From contig NC_090946.1 in NCBI RefSeq assembly GCF_040807025.1, positions 78,552,641 to 78,616,640 of the forward strand: a DNA stretch of 64,000 bases, in the 5' to 3' direction. Under the pieces are notes generated by a model that did not search any database, was not told the origin of the DNA, and saw only the letters and a program-made list of their open reading frames with translations. This DNA is from Struthio camelus (lineage: Eukaryota > Chordata > Aves > Struthioniformes > Struthionidae). Shown one piece after another: positions 47,329 through 59,300 of the stretch. The position numbers and the translations under genes were made by a program. Every line of letters begins with the position of its first letter. Position 1 is the stretch's first letter.

Positions 47329-50300
47329 CTAAAAAACAGGCAAGAAAAATAAGCATTATGGGGTGCCTTACAATCAGACATTCCTTCATCCAAGTTAAGA
47401 GACTACTAATCCATCCTTACTAGTTTACAAAAAAGGTATAATGGCCTTTTTAAACTGTAAGATTCATTATTATTTGAAAATAGTTTCTGATAATGAGACA
47501 TTTAAAGTCTCAGCTTCAATTACCTTTACTAATGTATCAGTCATGAGCTTAAAATTCAAGCAGAGGTTAAGTCAAAGCAGGTGGATGGCTTGGATTTTGT
47601 TCAATGAATATAAATTGCGTACTTGATATAAAATACACAGTATAAAAATAATGCTCTTTGGTGTTACAGTTGAGGACTGAATGTGACCTGTCACAAAATT
47701 AATAGCGTAGGTCACAGTTTTCATATGCATTTCCAGACTTCTGCTAACATGACTGGCAGAAGTTACAACAGATACAAAGCAACACATAGAAATGCTTCCA
47801 TTAGACACTACCGCTCAGATTTAATGAGTGCCTACTGTGTTCCCAATTAGTATATTTTTGGTGCAGACTTGGAACTAGTCATGTGTTAATTTAAGCATAA
47901 GCAGACTTAGTTTCCATTTTCTGCTCCACAGATTTAACGTAGGACCACCTCTACAGTAACAGCCTTACCTAGCATGCAGGGTCTGAGTTCTGTAACTGCA
48001 GTCTGTATCTCAAACCCTACATCTCACGTCTCCTAGGAAAGGGTCGTAACCAACAGACCAGACTACACAGAGATATTCTCTGTCCTCCCAGGTAAAGTTC
48101 TTCCATTTTGCAGAACACGGTAAAACATCACAGGGCTAAGGGTAGAGAGCCCAAGAGAGAACCTGACTTTGTAACTGAATGACAAGGGCTTTCATCTAAA
48201 AGAGGAGATGCTAGTCCCTACTCCAAAGGTGCATTAAGCATTCCTGGAAAAAAAATACAAAGCAGAGAGAAAAATTGTCTGGCATGTCCCAAGAAAACCA
48301 GGAAAAGAGATGCCCAACTTTAGTTACCTAACTTCAGTCATTGGCATCCAATTCATAACTTCAATGTGAAGTCTCAGGTAAATAATCAACATGTTTGGTA
48401 ACTCACATGCATTAATTTTTGGTTTTCCTGGTGAAAAGAGCTGAACAGAATGCTGGTCTACGTAACATCCGGTAAGCGTGAAGTCCGGGATCCTAAAATA
48501 CAGCTGCAGGCAGAGAGGAAAAACATGATCAGACGCATGCTGTTATGCCTACTGTACCTTATGTTACATGCTCTTGGTGTGCAGGGGGTACCCCAAAATG
48601 ACAACGATATCTCATCCTGTAGGCAGGAAAACAGAAAACTCCATACTGAGTACTAAGAGGTTAATTATTGTGTCTGGTCAAAATCAGTGTATCTTCATAG
48701 CCAATTCAAGATAATAAATAAAATGATTTCTAAGGCTTCTTTTCACAGAGACAGCAACTTACTTTTACATAAGCAGTGTTCCCAGTGCAAATGAGATCAG
48801 TTGGGTGCTCTTCACCTATAGCGCCAAAAGTCACAGTTCCAGTAAGAGAAATTTCCAAAGACTTAGGGAACCTTGGTCCTAAAGCCAGAAACAGCATCTA
48901 TTACACATCTATGTTTACAATACACAAAAATGATTGGGGGAGGAAGCGGGAGGGTGCAGAGGTGCATAGCTTACCTATGACCCAAACCACTAAGCTCTTC
49001 TCTCGTGATAGATCCAGTTGGCCATAACTAACTTTGTATTCTAAGTGAGTGATTGGGCCCCTGTAGTACGGGAGAGGGAGAGTAAAGCCACTGGAATTAC
49101 TATTATTCAGTATTTGTTAGCATTTATTTTGTTGAAGAAAGCAACAAATACTGAAAGCCATTATTTATGTGCATACAGACAAATCATACCACTAATTTAT
49201 GGAAAGAAATTACAGAGCAGGAGGAAATCACTGTGGTTTCAACCCAGTAATCATAAGAGAGCTGTTGATAGTCCACTGTCTTCAGTTCACTGACAGGAAA
49301 ATACCAGCACTATGATCAGCACCAGCAACTTTTTATCATTTCATCTTTAAATTTTCATGATAATTATGTGGCAATGTAGTCATGGCAGTTGTCAGAGAGG
49401 CTTAAATGAAAATGATCGTTTTAATTTTAAATAACTATATTTTTGATAAGCTGATCTGTAGCTAGGATTAGCAGTCTTAAGGAACAGGTAACCTTGGGTT
49501 GGAAGTGATCTCAAGACAATCCACCTGGAGGACTGTGACTGCACTTAACATGAAAAAAAAATACCACAGGAAAACAGGATACTCAAAATAAAAAAAATAA
49601 TTATTCAGAATGTTATCAAATATTCTGAGCGGAAATTACACGGATTCCAAGGAGGTTTCTTGACAAGAAATAAGGTCAGTGTCCCCTGGTACTGTTTTGA
49701 TATAGCAAAACCTGTTATATTAACTCCTGACAGGTTCATTTTAGGAAGATTACAGAGAAAAGCAGGAAACATTGATGTTTTCTTATTCTTACCTGTTAAA
49801 AAAAGGTATACGAGCTTCACAGTACTCAAAAGCATTCTTTATACTTTCATGAAGCTTTAAATTAATTGATAATTTTAACTGTGATCCCTCTTCATTCAGC
49901 TGATAACGTCCCAAAATTGGTGGAACAGGCACCTGGAGAAGACCAGATATTTTTATTCCCTTGTGAAGCACAGATATTTTTATTGGCTTCTGAAGACTAG
50001 AAAACCCTGAGGATCAGCGACGTTATTACCTGGGAAGTGTAGGAACACAAGTTGAATGAATCCGACGGAGGAATGAAAGGGAATTTGTAAGGTCCACTAA
50101 ACGCAGAATCATCCAGCGCATCCACACTGCTGGACATGAGCATGGCAGAGTCAAGGGAAGTCACACAAGGATGGGCCAGGATGTCTTGGAGCGGAGAGCC
50201 ATTAGTAGGGAGATTCAAACTGAGGGTTACATTTGGTGCAGCTCCCTCTATATCACACTTGAAAAAATGAAGTCAAGAAGTTATTCTAAAATATTTCCCT

Positions 50301-53300
50301 TAAAATCAGAGTTACACGTTTAAAAATCAAATGCACATATTATCACACTGGAAAACTTCAATTGGTTTCAAGTATTAGCAATGATAAACACTTTCAAAAC
50401 AAAGTCCCCTTCCCTCTTCCGCAGGCTTTCACAGAGTGCAGCTACTGGCCCGGAGCCTTAGCTAGATGGCTTTTAATTTACAAATATTCTTTATCAAGAA
50501 AGCAGCATACAAGAAAGGCAAGAACTTACTGTTAAACCTAAACTATTATAAATGTTATAGAAACACACATAGTGACAGCCTAATTAATTCAGTTACTTTT
50601 ACAACATCTGCTTAATAGATTCAAACATGCTATTAAGGGCCACTGTGGTCCCACGTCAGCTTTCTCATAGCAACCATGTGCAGCACATCCATTGTCTCGT
50701 CCCTTCGTGCGCCAGCTCAGCAGCGCGTGATTACAGCAGGGCTTTCTTTTTATGTAAGGCCATCTACGCTGCAAGATGACCTAGAAACTTGTCCCTGTGA
50801 GAGCAGGAAGCTGTTCACCCACATAATCCCTACCAGCATGGCTGGCGGGAAATAACCTAGTCTTCAGAAGCGCAGTACTTAGGTTGGCTTCCCTGGGAGA
50901 TGAGCATCCTGCCACCTCTTGCTAATAATTAAATTACCATCATCCACTTTATTAGAAGGTCTTTCTCTTTTTAAAACAGCAGCAGTTACAAATGCAGTGT
51001 ACTGTGATAAGGTAGTGTGCTTCCTAAGCACAATTTGAGACAAAGAGGAGCGTTAAATTTTGTGATAAAAGCTCTACGCTAATTATAGAAGATACAAACA
51101 TTAACATATTTCATTATTATATTAACAGATTTCATAATTATGATGTCCTTAATCAGCACTCCCTGATCTGATTTTTAGTCCTAAACAATGAACACCTTTG
51201 TCACATACAAAAATATTCAAATAATTATAAAAACGGTTTTGTTCACCAGACTCTGTATCAACGGTTTTTATGTCAGACATAAAAACTGCATTTGTGGATT
51301 CAAAATTTTGTTACACTAGAATGAAGCAGGATGGAAGATAAACTTTTGTTTGGTAAGAAATTAATTAAAAACACGCATGTGAAGATACCTGTGGAAGACT
51401 TGCTCAGGAATTCAGTTTCTCATCATTATTATACACATTGTCTATTAGATCGCTGCAAGTAAAGTTGGCATCATCACCAACATTTCTTAGTCTTTATATG
51501 CAAACGCTGCATGAAATGATTTCTCTCTATTTCATTTAAAAAAAGAAAAACTTGGGGAGATACATAGACTGTAGCAGCTACTGCTGGAAATTTAAGTCCC
51601 ACAAATAGTGAAGAATGCATGAAGCATGCAGGAAAGTATCAATAAAGATTAAAATAAAATACTCTGCTAATATGCAATAGTTTGTTACACTTTCCAGTAT
51701 TCCAATATTAGAAGTTCACCGATCACATACTAAAGTAAAATGAGACGAATATTTACTTTCTCAGCGTGCCTGAACAGTAAGTCGTTTGGTCAGACTTGCA
51801 CAAGAAACGGTCTCACCTTGCAAGCTACAGTTCCATAAACTTGCCACATGTCCACGACATCTCTTTTGTCATACTGCATACACTTGACTTTTTCTGTGAT
51901 GCAAACACTAACGTGCGGTTTGCCTTTATATGTGTTGGTTCTCCAAGCTGGTTGCCTCGGATCACGATTTGTAGAAATATCCTGAATGTCATCAAATGAG
52001 CTGTTTAAGCTGCGTAAATTTGTTTGTAAGGGGGTGCCAAGAGGACAGGCCTGTAGAAGCAAATTTCGAAGCTGGCCTACTTTTGCATTCAACTCAGCTT
52101 CATTTTTCCGACTAGGAGAGACAAAGTCCAGAATGCCTGACAAAAGATCAAGTCCTTGCGAGATCCCACTAATGCTAAGGAGGGGGGGCCGCGGCTTCAA
52201 GGCCTGCTCCACCAGTGGAAGACACACATAGATCAGACCACTCTTCTGAAAAGCTAGCACAGGCCAGAGGTCCCCTCCATCAGTGCGCACCGCATATACC
52301 GACGACTTATTGATGCGAGTACAGGTATCTCGATATTCCACAAAATTCTGATCCGTGAGTCTAAGTTCAAAAAGCAAGGCTTTAAGAAAAGCACTGTCGT
52401 CTGGCACAGTCACGTGTGTTGATCCATTGAAGGTCTTTGCTCGCGTTTCGACAGTGGGGTAACGTCTGTGACATGGAAATCAGAGTCTTAATGCTACTCA
52501 TCTTTTCCCACCCAGAACATCAGGCAAACATAATTCCTAAAAGCAGAGCCACACAACCCCTTTGCTGGTTGTCGCAGAATGCAAGGAGCATTACGAACAT
52601 CTTTAGAATATTGATATAGTCAAAGCTGGGTTTCTCTTAGGATCAGAACTTAAACCACGGTCACTAAAACTATTTCACATCTAATTTGGATTCACGCTCG
52701 CTGGTGGATTTTTACTGGGCGCTTTGAGGAAACATATTCTCTCATTTTTTTTAATGAAATGTACATCTGTCCATTTGTCTACCCTTCCTGCTACACAACG
52801 ATGCAGGATGCTTAAACAACACTAATGAACCCAGGCATGATTCACTCCCATGCAGAACTTCAGCAGCTAAATATTTCCTAGAGGCTAGATTCAGACATCT
52901 AAGAAAACAGATGTCCCATGTAATCAAATTCAATTACAACAGTTTTCTGCACAGATACAGCATCGCATTTCTGCTAATTCTAGTAAATATCGTATTTATG
53001 AGACAGTACCACTGAAGTTACTTGGATGCAGGTTTTGCATTGCTATTCTGAGCTTACACGATTCATCTGCAGTGGCTGCTTTAACCAATCTGACAAGATT
53101 AACTAAAAAATCTTTACAAAACTAAAAATCCAAAAAGATTTCACTGCACATAAGTCCAATTTTTCCAGTAGCAGTGGCAAGTTTTTTGTGTGGGTAAAAT
53201 GACTCTACAGCCTATGTGCAATATGTTTGACTTAAAGCTGCTATGACTGGCTCATCATTTTATTTTTCAGTTTCTGAATATTTGAGACGTAATCATAACG

Positions 53301-56022
53301 TTACAGGGGCATAAGTTTTTGTATACTTTAAAACTGCTATGTTGTATCAATGTGTACATTTCACGTTAAATTTTCTACAGCTAACGTTTGAGAAAAATCA
53401 CATTAGCTGTTTAATACAACATCTGGGATTTTTTTCCCTGTATTATTAGTATTTTTTTTTTCCAGGAGGAGAGGGATGAATTTCCTCTCCAGCTCACCTT
53501 AATCTATCAAAAAGAACTGAAGTGTTGCCTTTTAATAAACAGACAAAAAAAGAAAAATGATTATTTCTACTAATGCATTAGTTTTCATCTCTTTTGGAAC
53601 TATGGGCTTCCCTGAGACTCTCTTAAATTAAGCTTGACACAAGCTGGCTTTACTGTATTCTCTTTTGTGGATCTCCTTAGTACATATCCATGGATCCTGG
53701 AAATCCCTGTCACAGGTTACATACCATCGAACTAGTCGAATCACTTTCCTAATCACCTTGTAAGGGATCTCTTCTCAGACTGCACGTTCGTTTGTGCTTA
53801 GGCCCACATTTATAAACAACAGACACGGGAGAAAAAGCCACACATTTGTAAATGCCTTCGATTAGTCCCCTTTTTCTACGATCTTTTTAAAGACATATGG
53901 ACGGTCTGTTTCTTAAATTGCTATGGAACTTGTGATCAGAGCAACGCGGTACATCTATGGCCTCTGTAATCATCCCAGGGCCATCTATGTTCCTCTTCTG
54001 CTCCTGAACGCTCGCATGGTTCTTTTAGTATCGGCTAAAAGTCCCACCTACGTTCCCTTTCCTTAACTGAGGAGCAGAGTCTCTTACTGGAGGCAGCTGT
54101 GCTTCCCTCCTGCTTATTTTTAGTCGCTGTGCTTTTTTGTTTGATTCTCAATCAGGCATCTTGAGCGTTTCAGTAAGGAAACAGCAAACCTAAGCAGAGA
54201 GAAGCCAGAGCTACGAGATCCGTAAACAGGATGCAGAAGACAGCAAGAAACATCCCCGCAGTCTCCAGTCTATTTTGAGCAGCAAGGAAACAGAACGGTT
54301 TTGCAGCCGGAAAGTTTATGAGGACTTCCTGAGCAAGGCTGTTGATAAGAGGCTCCTCGTCAGTTTGGGGAGCATCTTATTTTCAGTCGATGTTCCTAAA
54401 ACAAAGGGAGGGAAGATATTTCTGCCTGACGTTTTGCTAACATCCCAGTCCGCCTGCTCCTTTTGCTGAAGCTCCCCCACACCGCTGCAGTCTTCTCATA
54501 CTGCTACTGAACCTTCTCAGATGCAGCTGAGTCAGTAGGCGATTAGCGAGCCCTTCTGCTCTCCCTCAGTTTTTCAGTATTCCCTTCTAGAAAGTGATGA
54601 AAACTCAAAAAGATGAAAGTTTCCTGGGATGAATGAGCTTTGATTTTTCGAGAGAGAGAACACGCTTCTTGCCTGAATTAAGTTATGATCAGCTCAAAAA
54701 CGTGGAATGCTTTGATGTCCCAGATGTCTTCTCTAAGGTTAAAGATCAGGGCTCACGTATCTCCAGCTGAGCGCCTAAGTCCTGAAACCAACAGTTTCCA
54801 TGTGATCCAGCATTCTTTATATTGTCTATGTCCTTTGTTGAATTTAAGGTCGGTTAGGAGGATAAACTTGGGGTTTCCACAGCTCTATTTTTTCCTCTGG
54901 GAACCTGAAAGATCTAAGTCTGGAAATCACATGAAGTATCAAGTCTGGTCTGCCCTTTTCAAAGGAGTCCTCTTTCTTGTCTCTGCCACTGACTGTGCGA
55001 CAAGTTACTTCAGATATCTGTGTCATTAGCCCCCCTCCTTCTCATCTTGATTGCACTCTCAGCTTTTTGGGACAGGGGGCTTTCTCTTTCTCGGTATTTG
55101 TAGAGGGGAGGCCTCATCGCTGGGCTTGCAGGTAATACAAGCACTATAATACTAATCCTAAAACAATCAGAGGAACGTCCGACGTAGAGACGCGCCTGCA
55201 TCTGAAGAAACGCTACTTGCTCTTTTCTTTTCGCCTCCTCCTCGGCTCTCGCTGCAGTTTTCCTGAGCTCAGTTTGGGTCCGTAGCTCCTGTCTCCAGGG
55301 GCCGGTATTTCGCCTTTCCCAGACCCCAAATCGTTTTTCCTCTCCTCCCTTGGAGCATAGACCTCCGGAAACACAACGAACGCACAGACAGGGGTACAAA
55401 ATCTGCCGGCCCAACCAAACCAGCCTGCTCGGCCTAAAGCCTTTCCGCTCAGAGACTCTGTGCGGGGTTTTAAACAAGTCCTCTTCTGCTTCACTGACTT
55501 AAAAAAAAAAAAACAAAAAACTCTTTTTCGGCGTGCAAAGACTAAAATCCAAGTGAAAGTTACATTTGCTGTCGGAAAACGCTGTGCTGTCAGCGGAGCT
55601 ACGGCCAGCACCACAGCAGAGGATTAGCAAACTGCAGCCGGCAGCGCTTCCTACCCACCGCCCTGCCCCTTCCACCTGCCCCCAGCAGCCAGGCCCAGGA
55701 AAGGGGCAACTGACCCAGCAAGAGAGCAGAGACGGCCACGTCCAGGAGGCAGAAGTGGCCGAAGCAGGGTGCTAAAAGCACCAACCCCCCCCGCCCCCGG
55801 CCCCAAACCCCGGCCGGGCCGAGGCGAACAGGCCAACGCGGAGCGCAGGGGCTCGGGCGGCGGCGGCGGAGGAGGAGGAGGAGGCCGGAGCCTCCCTCCT
55901 CTCCCCCGCCACAGCCCGGCGGTGTCACTTCGGCGCGGCGGCCGGCGTTACCTGGAGAAGAGCACGGCGCCGCCGCCGGCCGCCGGGTCGTGCTTGACGA
56001 GCCACAGCGCCCGCAGCGCCAT
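47240..56022 (-). CDS. AP5M1: AP5M1 (MUDENG), mu subunit of AP-5; complete coding gene, 8 exons
   Basis: AP5M1 is the medium (mu) chain of the AP-5 adaptor complex. It works with AP5Z1, AP5B1, AP5S1 and the SPG11/SPG15 proteins on late endosomes and lysosomes in retrieval to the Golgi. The coding exons, in transcript order, are 56022-55952, 52465-51817, 50257-50030, 49932-49793, 49060-48975, 48878-48763, 48503-48407 and 47328-47240. Lengths 71, 649, 228, 140, 86, 116, 97 and 89 nt sum to 1476 nt, 491 residues plus TGA, against about 490 in human as I recall. All junctions keep the frame with GT..AG introns. Residues 1-200 form the longin-like N-terminal half. From about 205 ([15 protein letters not shown]) to the end is the mu homology domain. 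No disabling change is seen. It shares a promoter with EXOC5. Confidence 0.95.
48407..48503 (-). CDS. AP5M1: AP5M1 exon 7
   Basis: Residues 431-463, [20 protein letters not shown] then [12 protein letters not shown] and one base of a Ser codon. Acceptor CTGCAG|, donor GCAT|GTGAGT. Human equivalent: [20 protein letters not shown]... Confidence 0.92.
48763..48878 (-). CDS. AP5M1: AP5M1 exon 6
   Basis: Residues 392-430, (G)[19 protein letters not shown] and on to [10 protein letters not shown]. Acceptor CTTTAG|, donor AAA|GTAAGT in phase 0. The intron before it is 96 bp. Confidence 0.92.
48975..49060 (-). CDS. AP5M1: AP5M1 exon 5
   Basis: Residues 363-392, (R)[19 protein letters not shown] and then EKSLVVWVI, ending in a split Gly codon. 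Acceptor CTACAG|, donor CATAG|GTAAGC. Human equivalent: [18 protein letters not shown]... Confidence 0.92.
49497..49550 (-). repeat. possible CR1 3'-end remnant in AP5M1 intron 4
   Basis: GGTTGGAAGTGATCTCAAGA and the following AATCCACC resemble the reverse complement of the CR1 3' end (GGTTGG...GATCATCTAGTCCAACC). Only about 50 bp are readable and the call is weak. Confidence 0.3.
49793..49932 (-). CDS. AP5M1: AP5M1 exon 4
   Basis: Residues 317-363, [16 protein letters not shown] to EARIPFFN plus a split Arg codon. Acceptor TTCTCCAG|, donor AACAG|GTAAGA. The intron before it is only 97 bp. Confidence 0.92.
50030..50257 (-). CDS. AP5M1: AP5M1 exon 3
   Basis: Residues 241-316, starting [20 protein letters not shown] after acceptor TTTTCAAG| and ending FNLCSYTSQ before GTAATA. 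Closely follows the human mu homology domain ([15 protein letters not shown]..., [13 protein letters not shown]). Phase 0 at both ends. Confidence 0.93.
51817..52465 (-). CDS. AP5M1: AP5M1 exon 2 (large exon)
   Basis: Codes for residues 24-240, beginning [15 protein letters not shown] right after the acceptor GTCACAG| and ending VYGTVACK before GTGAGA. It holds most of the longin-like half ([43 protein letters not shown]) and the start of the mu homology domain. The reading frame remains open 9 codons into the intron. Codons at its 5' end before the internal Met are part of the exon and are needed to join exon 1. Confidence 0.95.
52466..55951 (-). other. AP5M1: AP5M1 intron 1
   Basis: Intron of 3486 bp between the promoter-proximal first exon and the large second exon. 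Its first few hundred bases (about 55.2-55.95 kb) belong to the CpG-rich flank. The ORFs there (for example 155 and 133 codons on the minus strand) show no known protein and no splice link to exon 2. An A-rich run lies at 55500-55519. Nothing else is recognised. Confidence 0.8.
55952..56022 (-). CDS. AP5M1: AP5M1 exon 1
   Basis: Encodes [20 protein letters not shown] and then LFS plus two bases of an Arg codon, matching the human start (MAQRAVWLISHEPGTPLCG...). The ATG is in strong context (GCCATGG). Donor CTCCAG|GTAACG. The reading frame stays open far upstream through the GC-rich promoter, but homology begins exactly at this Met. Confidence 0.93.
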
Positions 56023-56329
56023 GGCGGATCCCCGCCGCCGCCGCCGGGCGAGGGAGGGAGGGAGGAGCCGGCGCCCCGCTGCCCCCGGCGCGGCGGCGGA
56101 GCGGAGCAGCGCAGCGCAGCGCGGAGGGCGGCCGCGGCCAGGCCCGGGGAGGGGCCGGGAGCTGCGTACGGCGGCGGCCGCCCGGCGCAGGCCCATTTCC
56201 GGCGGGCGGAGGCGGCGCCGCGGCGGCTGCCGGAGCCGGAGCCGAGGCGGTGGTGGTGGAGACACAATGGGCGGCAGCGGCGGGGCGGCGGCGAGGGGCC
56301 GCTGAGGAGCCCGCCGCCTGGCTGCGGCC
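56023..56329. promoter_or_regulatory. bidirectional promoter, AP5M1 (-) / EXOC5 (+)
   Basis: The two start codons are head to head with only 307 bp between them, so both 5' UTRs and the core promoters must fit here. An ETS-type TTCCGG lies at 56197-56202 within CCCATTTCCGG, and GC boxes are frequent. ETS/GABP and Sp1 sites without TATA are the classic content of bidirectional housekeeping promoters. Exact start sites cannot be read from sequence. Confidence 0.8.
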
Positions 56330-56356
56330 ATGGCCACCACGGCCGAGCTCTTCGAG
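56330..56356 (+). CDS. EXOC5: EXOC5 exon 1 (coding part)
   Basis: Nine codons, MATTAELFE, in an optimal start context (GCGGCCATGG). An in-frame TGA lies 27 nt upstream at 56303, which fixes the start. Donor TTCGAG|GTGGGC in phase 0. The exon is too short to be found by ORF length. Confidence 0.93.
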
Positions 56357-59300
56357 GTGGGCGCGGCGGGGCCGGGCTGGGCGCGGGGCCGCCCGGCGCG
56401 GTGAGGAGGCCGGAGCCGGCGTTATTGGGGTTTCGCTGGCCGCAGCGGCGGAGCGGGGCGCCGACGGGCCCCACGGGCGGGGGACGGAGCCTGAGGGGCC
56501 GCGGGTGGGTGTGGGTGTACGTGTGTTTGCGCGGAAAGGCGTGGAAACGAAGGGGAAAGAGAAAGTTTGGGTGAGGGGCTGCGGGGTGTGGTGTGCCTCG
56601 TCTTCCTGCCAGCACCCGTGCTGCCCGGGCCTCCTTCGCCGTTGGCGCCCGGGCCTGGACCGAGCGCGCCGGGTCGGTGTCGGGCACCGGAGTCCGAGAG
56701 CGCGCCGCAGACAACATCGCTCTTCTTGTCCCCAAGGTGCGCCTTGGGCTGACCCCGGCACCGTCGCGCCCGAGCGCAGCGCCCAGCCTCGTTACCTCCG
56801 CCGTGCCTCCCTGAAGGCGGGGGAACGGTTGTCGCCCTGCCCGGCGCGGCCCCGGCAAGCCAAGCGGCTCGCCCAAGGCCGCGGGCGGGCGGAGCGGGGA
56901 ATTCGAGGAGAGTCGGGCGACTTCTCCTCTTCCGGGCCCGGACCGCAGGCTTTCGCGGGGCGGCTTGCGGCTAGTAAGCGGGGCTCGTCCCCCGCAGCGC
57001 GGCCGTGCGGGGGTCAGCCCTGATGGGGCGGCCCCCGTGCGCGCCGCGGGTCGCTCCGGCGCGTGGCGGCGTTTGTTCGGACCCTCTCCGCACCTCTCTA
57101 ACTCTTCTAGAAGCCCGTTGATTTCTCAGCGCGATGCAGATGTGGTTCTGCCCTCTGTGGGGTGTTGAACGTGAGATAGCTTGGGTGCGGAAAGCAAGCT
57201 GTATGTTTTGTCCGTGTTGGACGATAGAAAAATCGGTTCCGTTTTCCAGCGGTAACAAAGATAAAATTGCACAGTAGATGAGGCCTTGGCCTGGGGACAG
57301 GGTTTGAAAAGTTGTTTTCCAGTAAGATAACCAGTGTTTCTTTCTCTCCTGCTCTCGTTTCCCTTTCTCCGCAAAGGCAAGAGAGGTTATATCGAAGTTC
57401 ACTAAATTAGTTTGAGGTGATTGCCGTGAAGGTTAAAACATGAAAGCACGTGCTTATTATGGGAGTAGCCGTTGGCTCTGCACTGAGGGCAGTATTTTGT
57501 TGTCGTATTTGTGTGGAAGCGTGTCTGAAAGTCATTTGCAATATAGATATGTGAAATTGGGTAGGAGGGTCTATATTGGAAATGAGCGGAATATGGACTC
57601 GTTCTCCCTTCAATAGGCCAAAACGTAATTTAATAATGATCGTTACTAAACTGGATTTTAATGCGGTGAGGTCCAGTTTAGTTTCATTTATACAGTCCAG
57701 CTCAAACCAGGTTATTATGCACGTCAGGTATATCTTTTATTAAATCAGTAGTATTGGCTGAATGGATAGGGCCACGTTTATAGAGCTAGCGGGAAGTTGA
57801 AAGCTGTAAAGAAATTAACTGTTGGACCTCATCTGATGACAGGCAAAGGACTTGCAGATGACGCTTATGATAGCTGATTTTCAGCAGTTTCCACGGAACT
57901 GTGAGGGAAATTTTAGAATGGAAATTAGGCTGTCAGATAGCTGTAGTTAGCCATATTAGCAAGATTGCTTTAAAAAAAATAATAAACTAAACGAACTTAT
58001 AGATTCGTAGTAGAATTTGCAGTGTCTTAAAGTGATGCTGTCACACTTGACTTATTCTTTATAAATTGAATCGATTATTTTAATGCAACCTTTAAAAATT
58101 TGGAAGAGAAAACTCATTCTGTTCCTGTATTGGTCAGTATTCTGCATGCAATAATATCCCCTATGTGTTAATATATCTTAAATAATACAAAACAGGATTC
58201 GTGTAATAAATACTAAGAGAAACTGAAGGGCTGGTCTCTATAAACATGCTTGAAAAATATTTTCCGGGTTATGGCCCTCTTTGACATATCACTACAGCTG
58301 AATATAGTAGTGATTCTGACATAATTTAATCTTAACTAAACGTATTAACGCTTGTTTCTGACGTGTGAAATTGTTAAAACAAAATGCAGGTTTCTAATGT
58401 ATACAGAATAGCGGACGTTGCAGAAGGAGAGAGGCAGTGAGGCAGACTGGGAGGTAGGATGAGTGCTGCAGAAGAGAGGGACTCCGGTGAGCGCCTGTCC
58501 TGCGGGAAGGTCTGCGGAGGGACCGTCCGCTTTGGCCGCGGCTGGCCCGACGGCACGGTGTAGTTTGGAATCAGCCACGAGGTTTGTTGCCGTTTGCCCA
58601 GCCAAATGGGATGCAGAGGAAGGAGCTCTAGGCAGTACGTGTACTGGGGCAGTTTGGAGGAGCCATAATGGCTAGAGGGAAGTTGGTATTGTTTTTCTTT
58701 GAGGGATTAGGGCATGTATATCAGATTTCCATAGGAGATCAGGCTTTGATACTCTGGCTTGAAGAACAGCTCTGTAAATGTTGCGTTTTATGAAGGGAAA
58801 AAGTCAACAATGAAAAAACCCCAAGGTCATATGAGTGTATGGGGAATTATCTTTAACGTGTGCATCTGAAGGAAGGGAGAAACCTAGGAAATGAAGTATA
58901 TACAGCATGAGTAAAGAGTACACTCTTTATATATGGTTCTTCTGTAGTGTTGTATTTGGCATTGGGATCCTTGTAACCAGACCGGTGCTCCAACTGGATT
59001 ACAGGGTCTTCAGAGGAAAGACTGTGGTAATCATTTTCATAAAGGAAAGGTGCAGAGAAGAGCCATAAGGTAATTAGGAAGCTGATGGGTTCCCCTGAAG
59101 GGATTATCACTGTATTGAGTGGTTCATTTAACCTGTAATTAGAGTTGCGAAGATGTTCCCCGACTTTTAGATGTTAAAATGACGTAAGGAGAAAATTTAT
59201 ATTTAATAAGAAAATACGGCATTATAGCTTACGAGGAAAAGGATTCACCTATAGGAAGCTCGGGTTGTATATCAGGAAGAACTGGGATAAAGGGATGAGT

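Larger units (their letters stand above)
55600..57090. promoter_or_regulatory. CpG island spanning the AP5M1 and EXOC5 first exons
   Basis: Very GC- and CpG-rich DNA from about 55.6 kb to about 57.09 kb, densest around 55.85-56.5 kb. It covers both first exons and the start of both first introns. No TATA box is evident. Many GGCGG-type Sp1-like sites occur on both strands. All long ORFs inside it, up to 425 codons antisense, are explained by low stop-codon frequency in GC-rich DNA. Confidence 0.85.

Noticed and set aside
51790-51816. Last 8 codons plus stop of the 207-codon AP5M1 frame
   Set aside because: Intronic read-through past the GTGAGA donor; the protein continues in exon 3 with CDIEGA.
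55010-55614. 155- and 133-codon minus-strand ORFs inside AP5M1 intron 1
   Set aside because: No resemblance to known proteins and no need for an extra exon, since exon 1 and exon 2 of AP5M1 already join exactly.
55599-56876. 425-codon minus-strand ORF and other long frames around the AP5M1/EXOC5 promoter
   Set aside because: Low-complexity Pro/Arg/Ala translation of a CpG island. The real AP5M1 exon 1 is in a different, short frame supported by homology and splicing.
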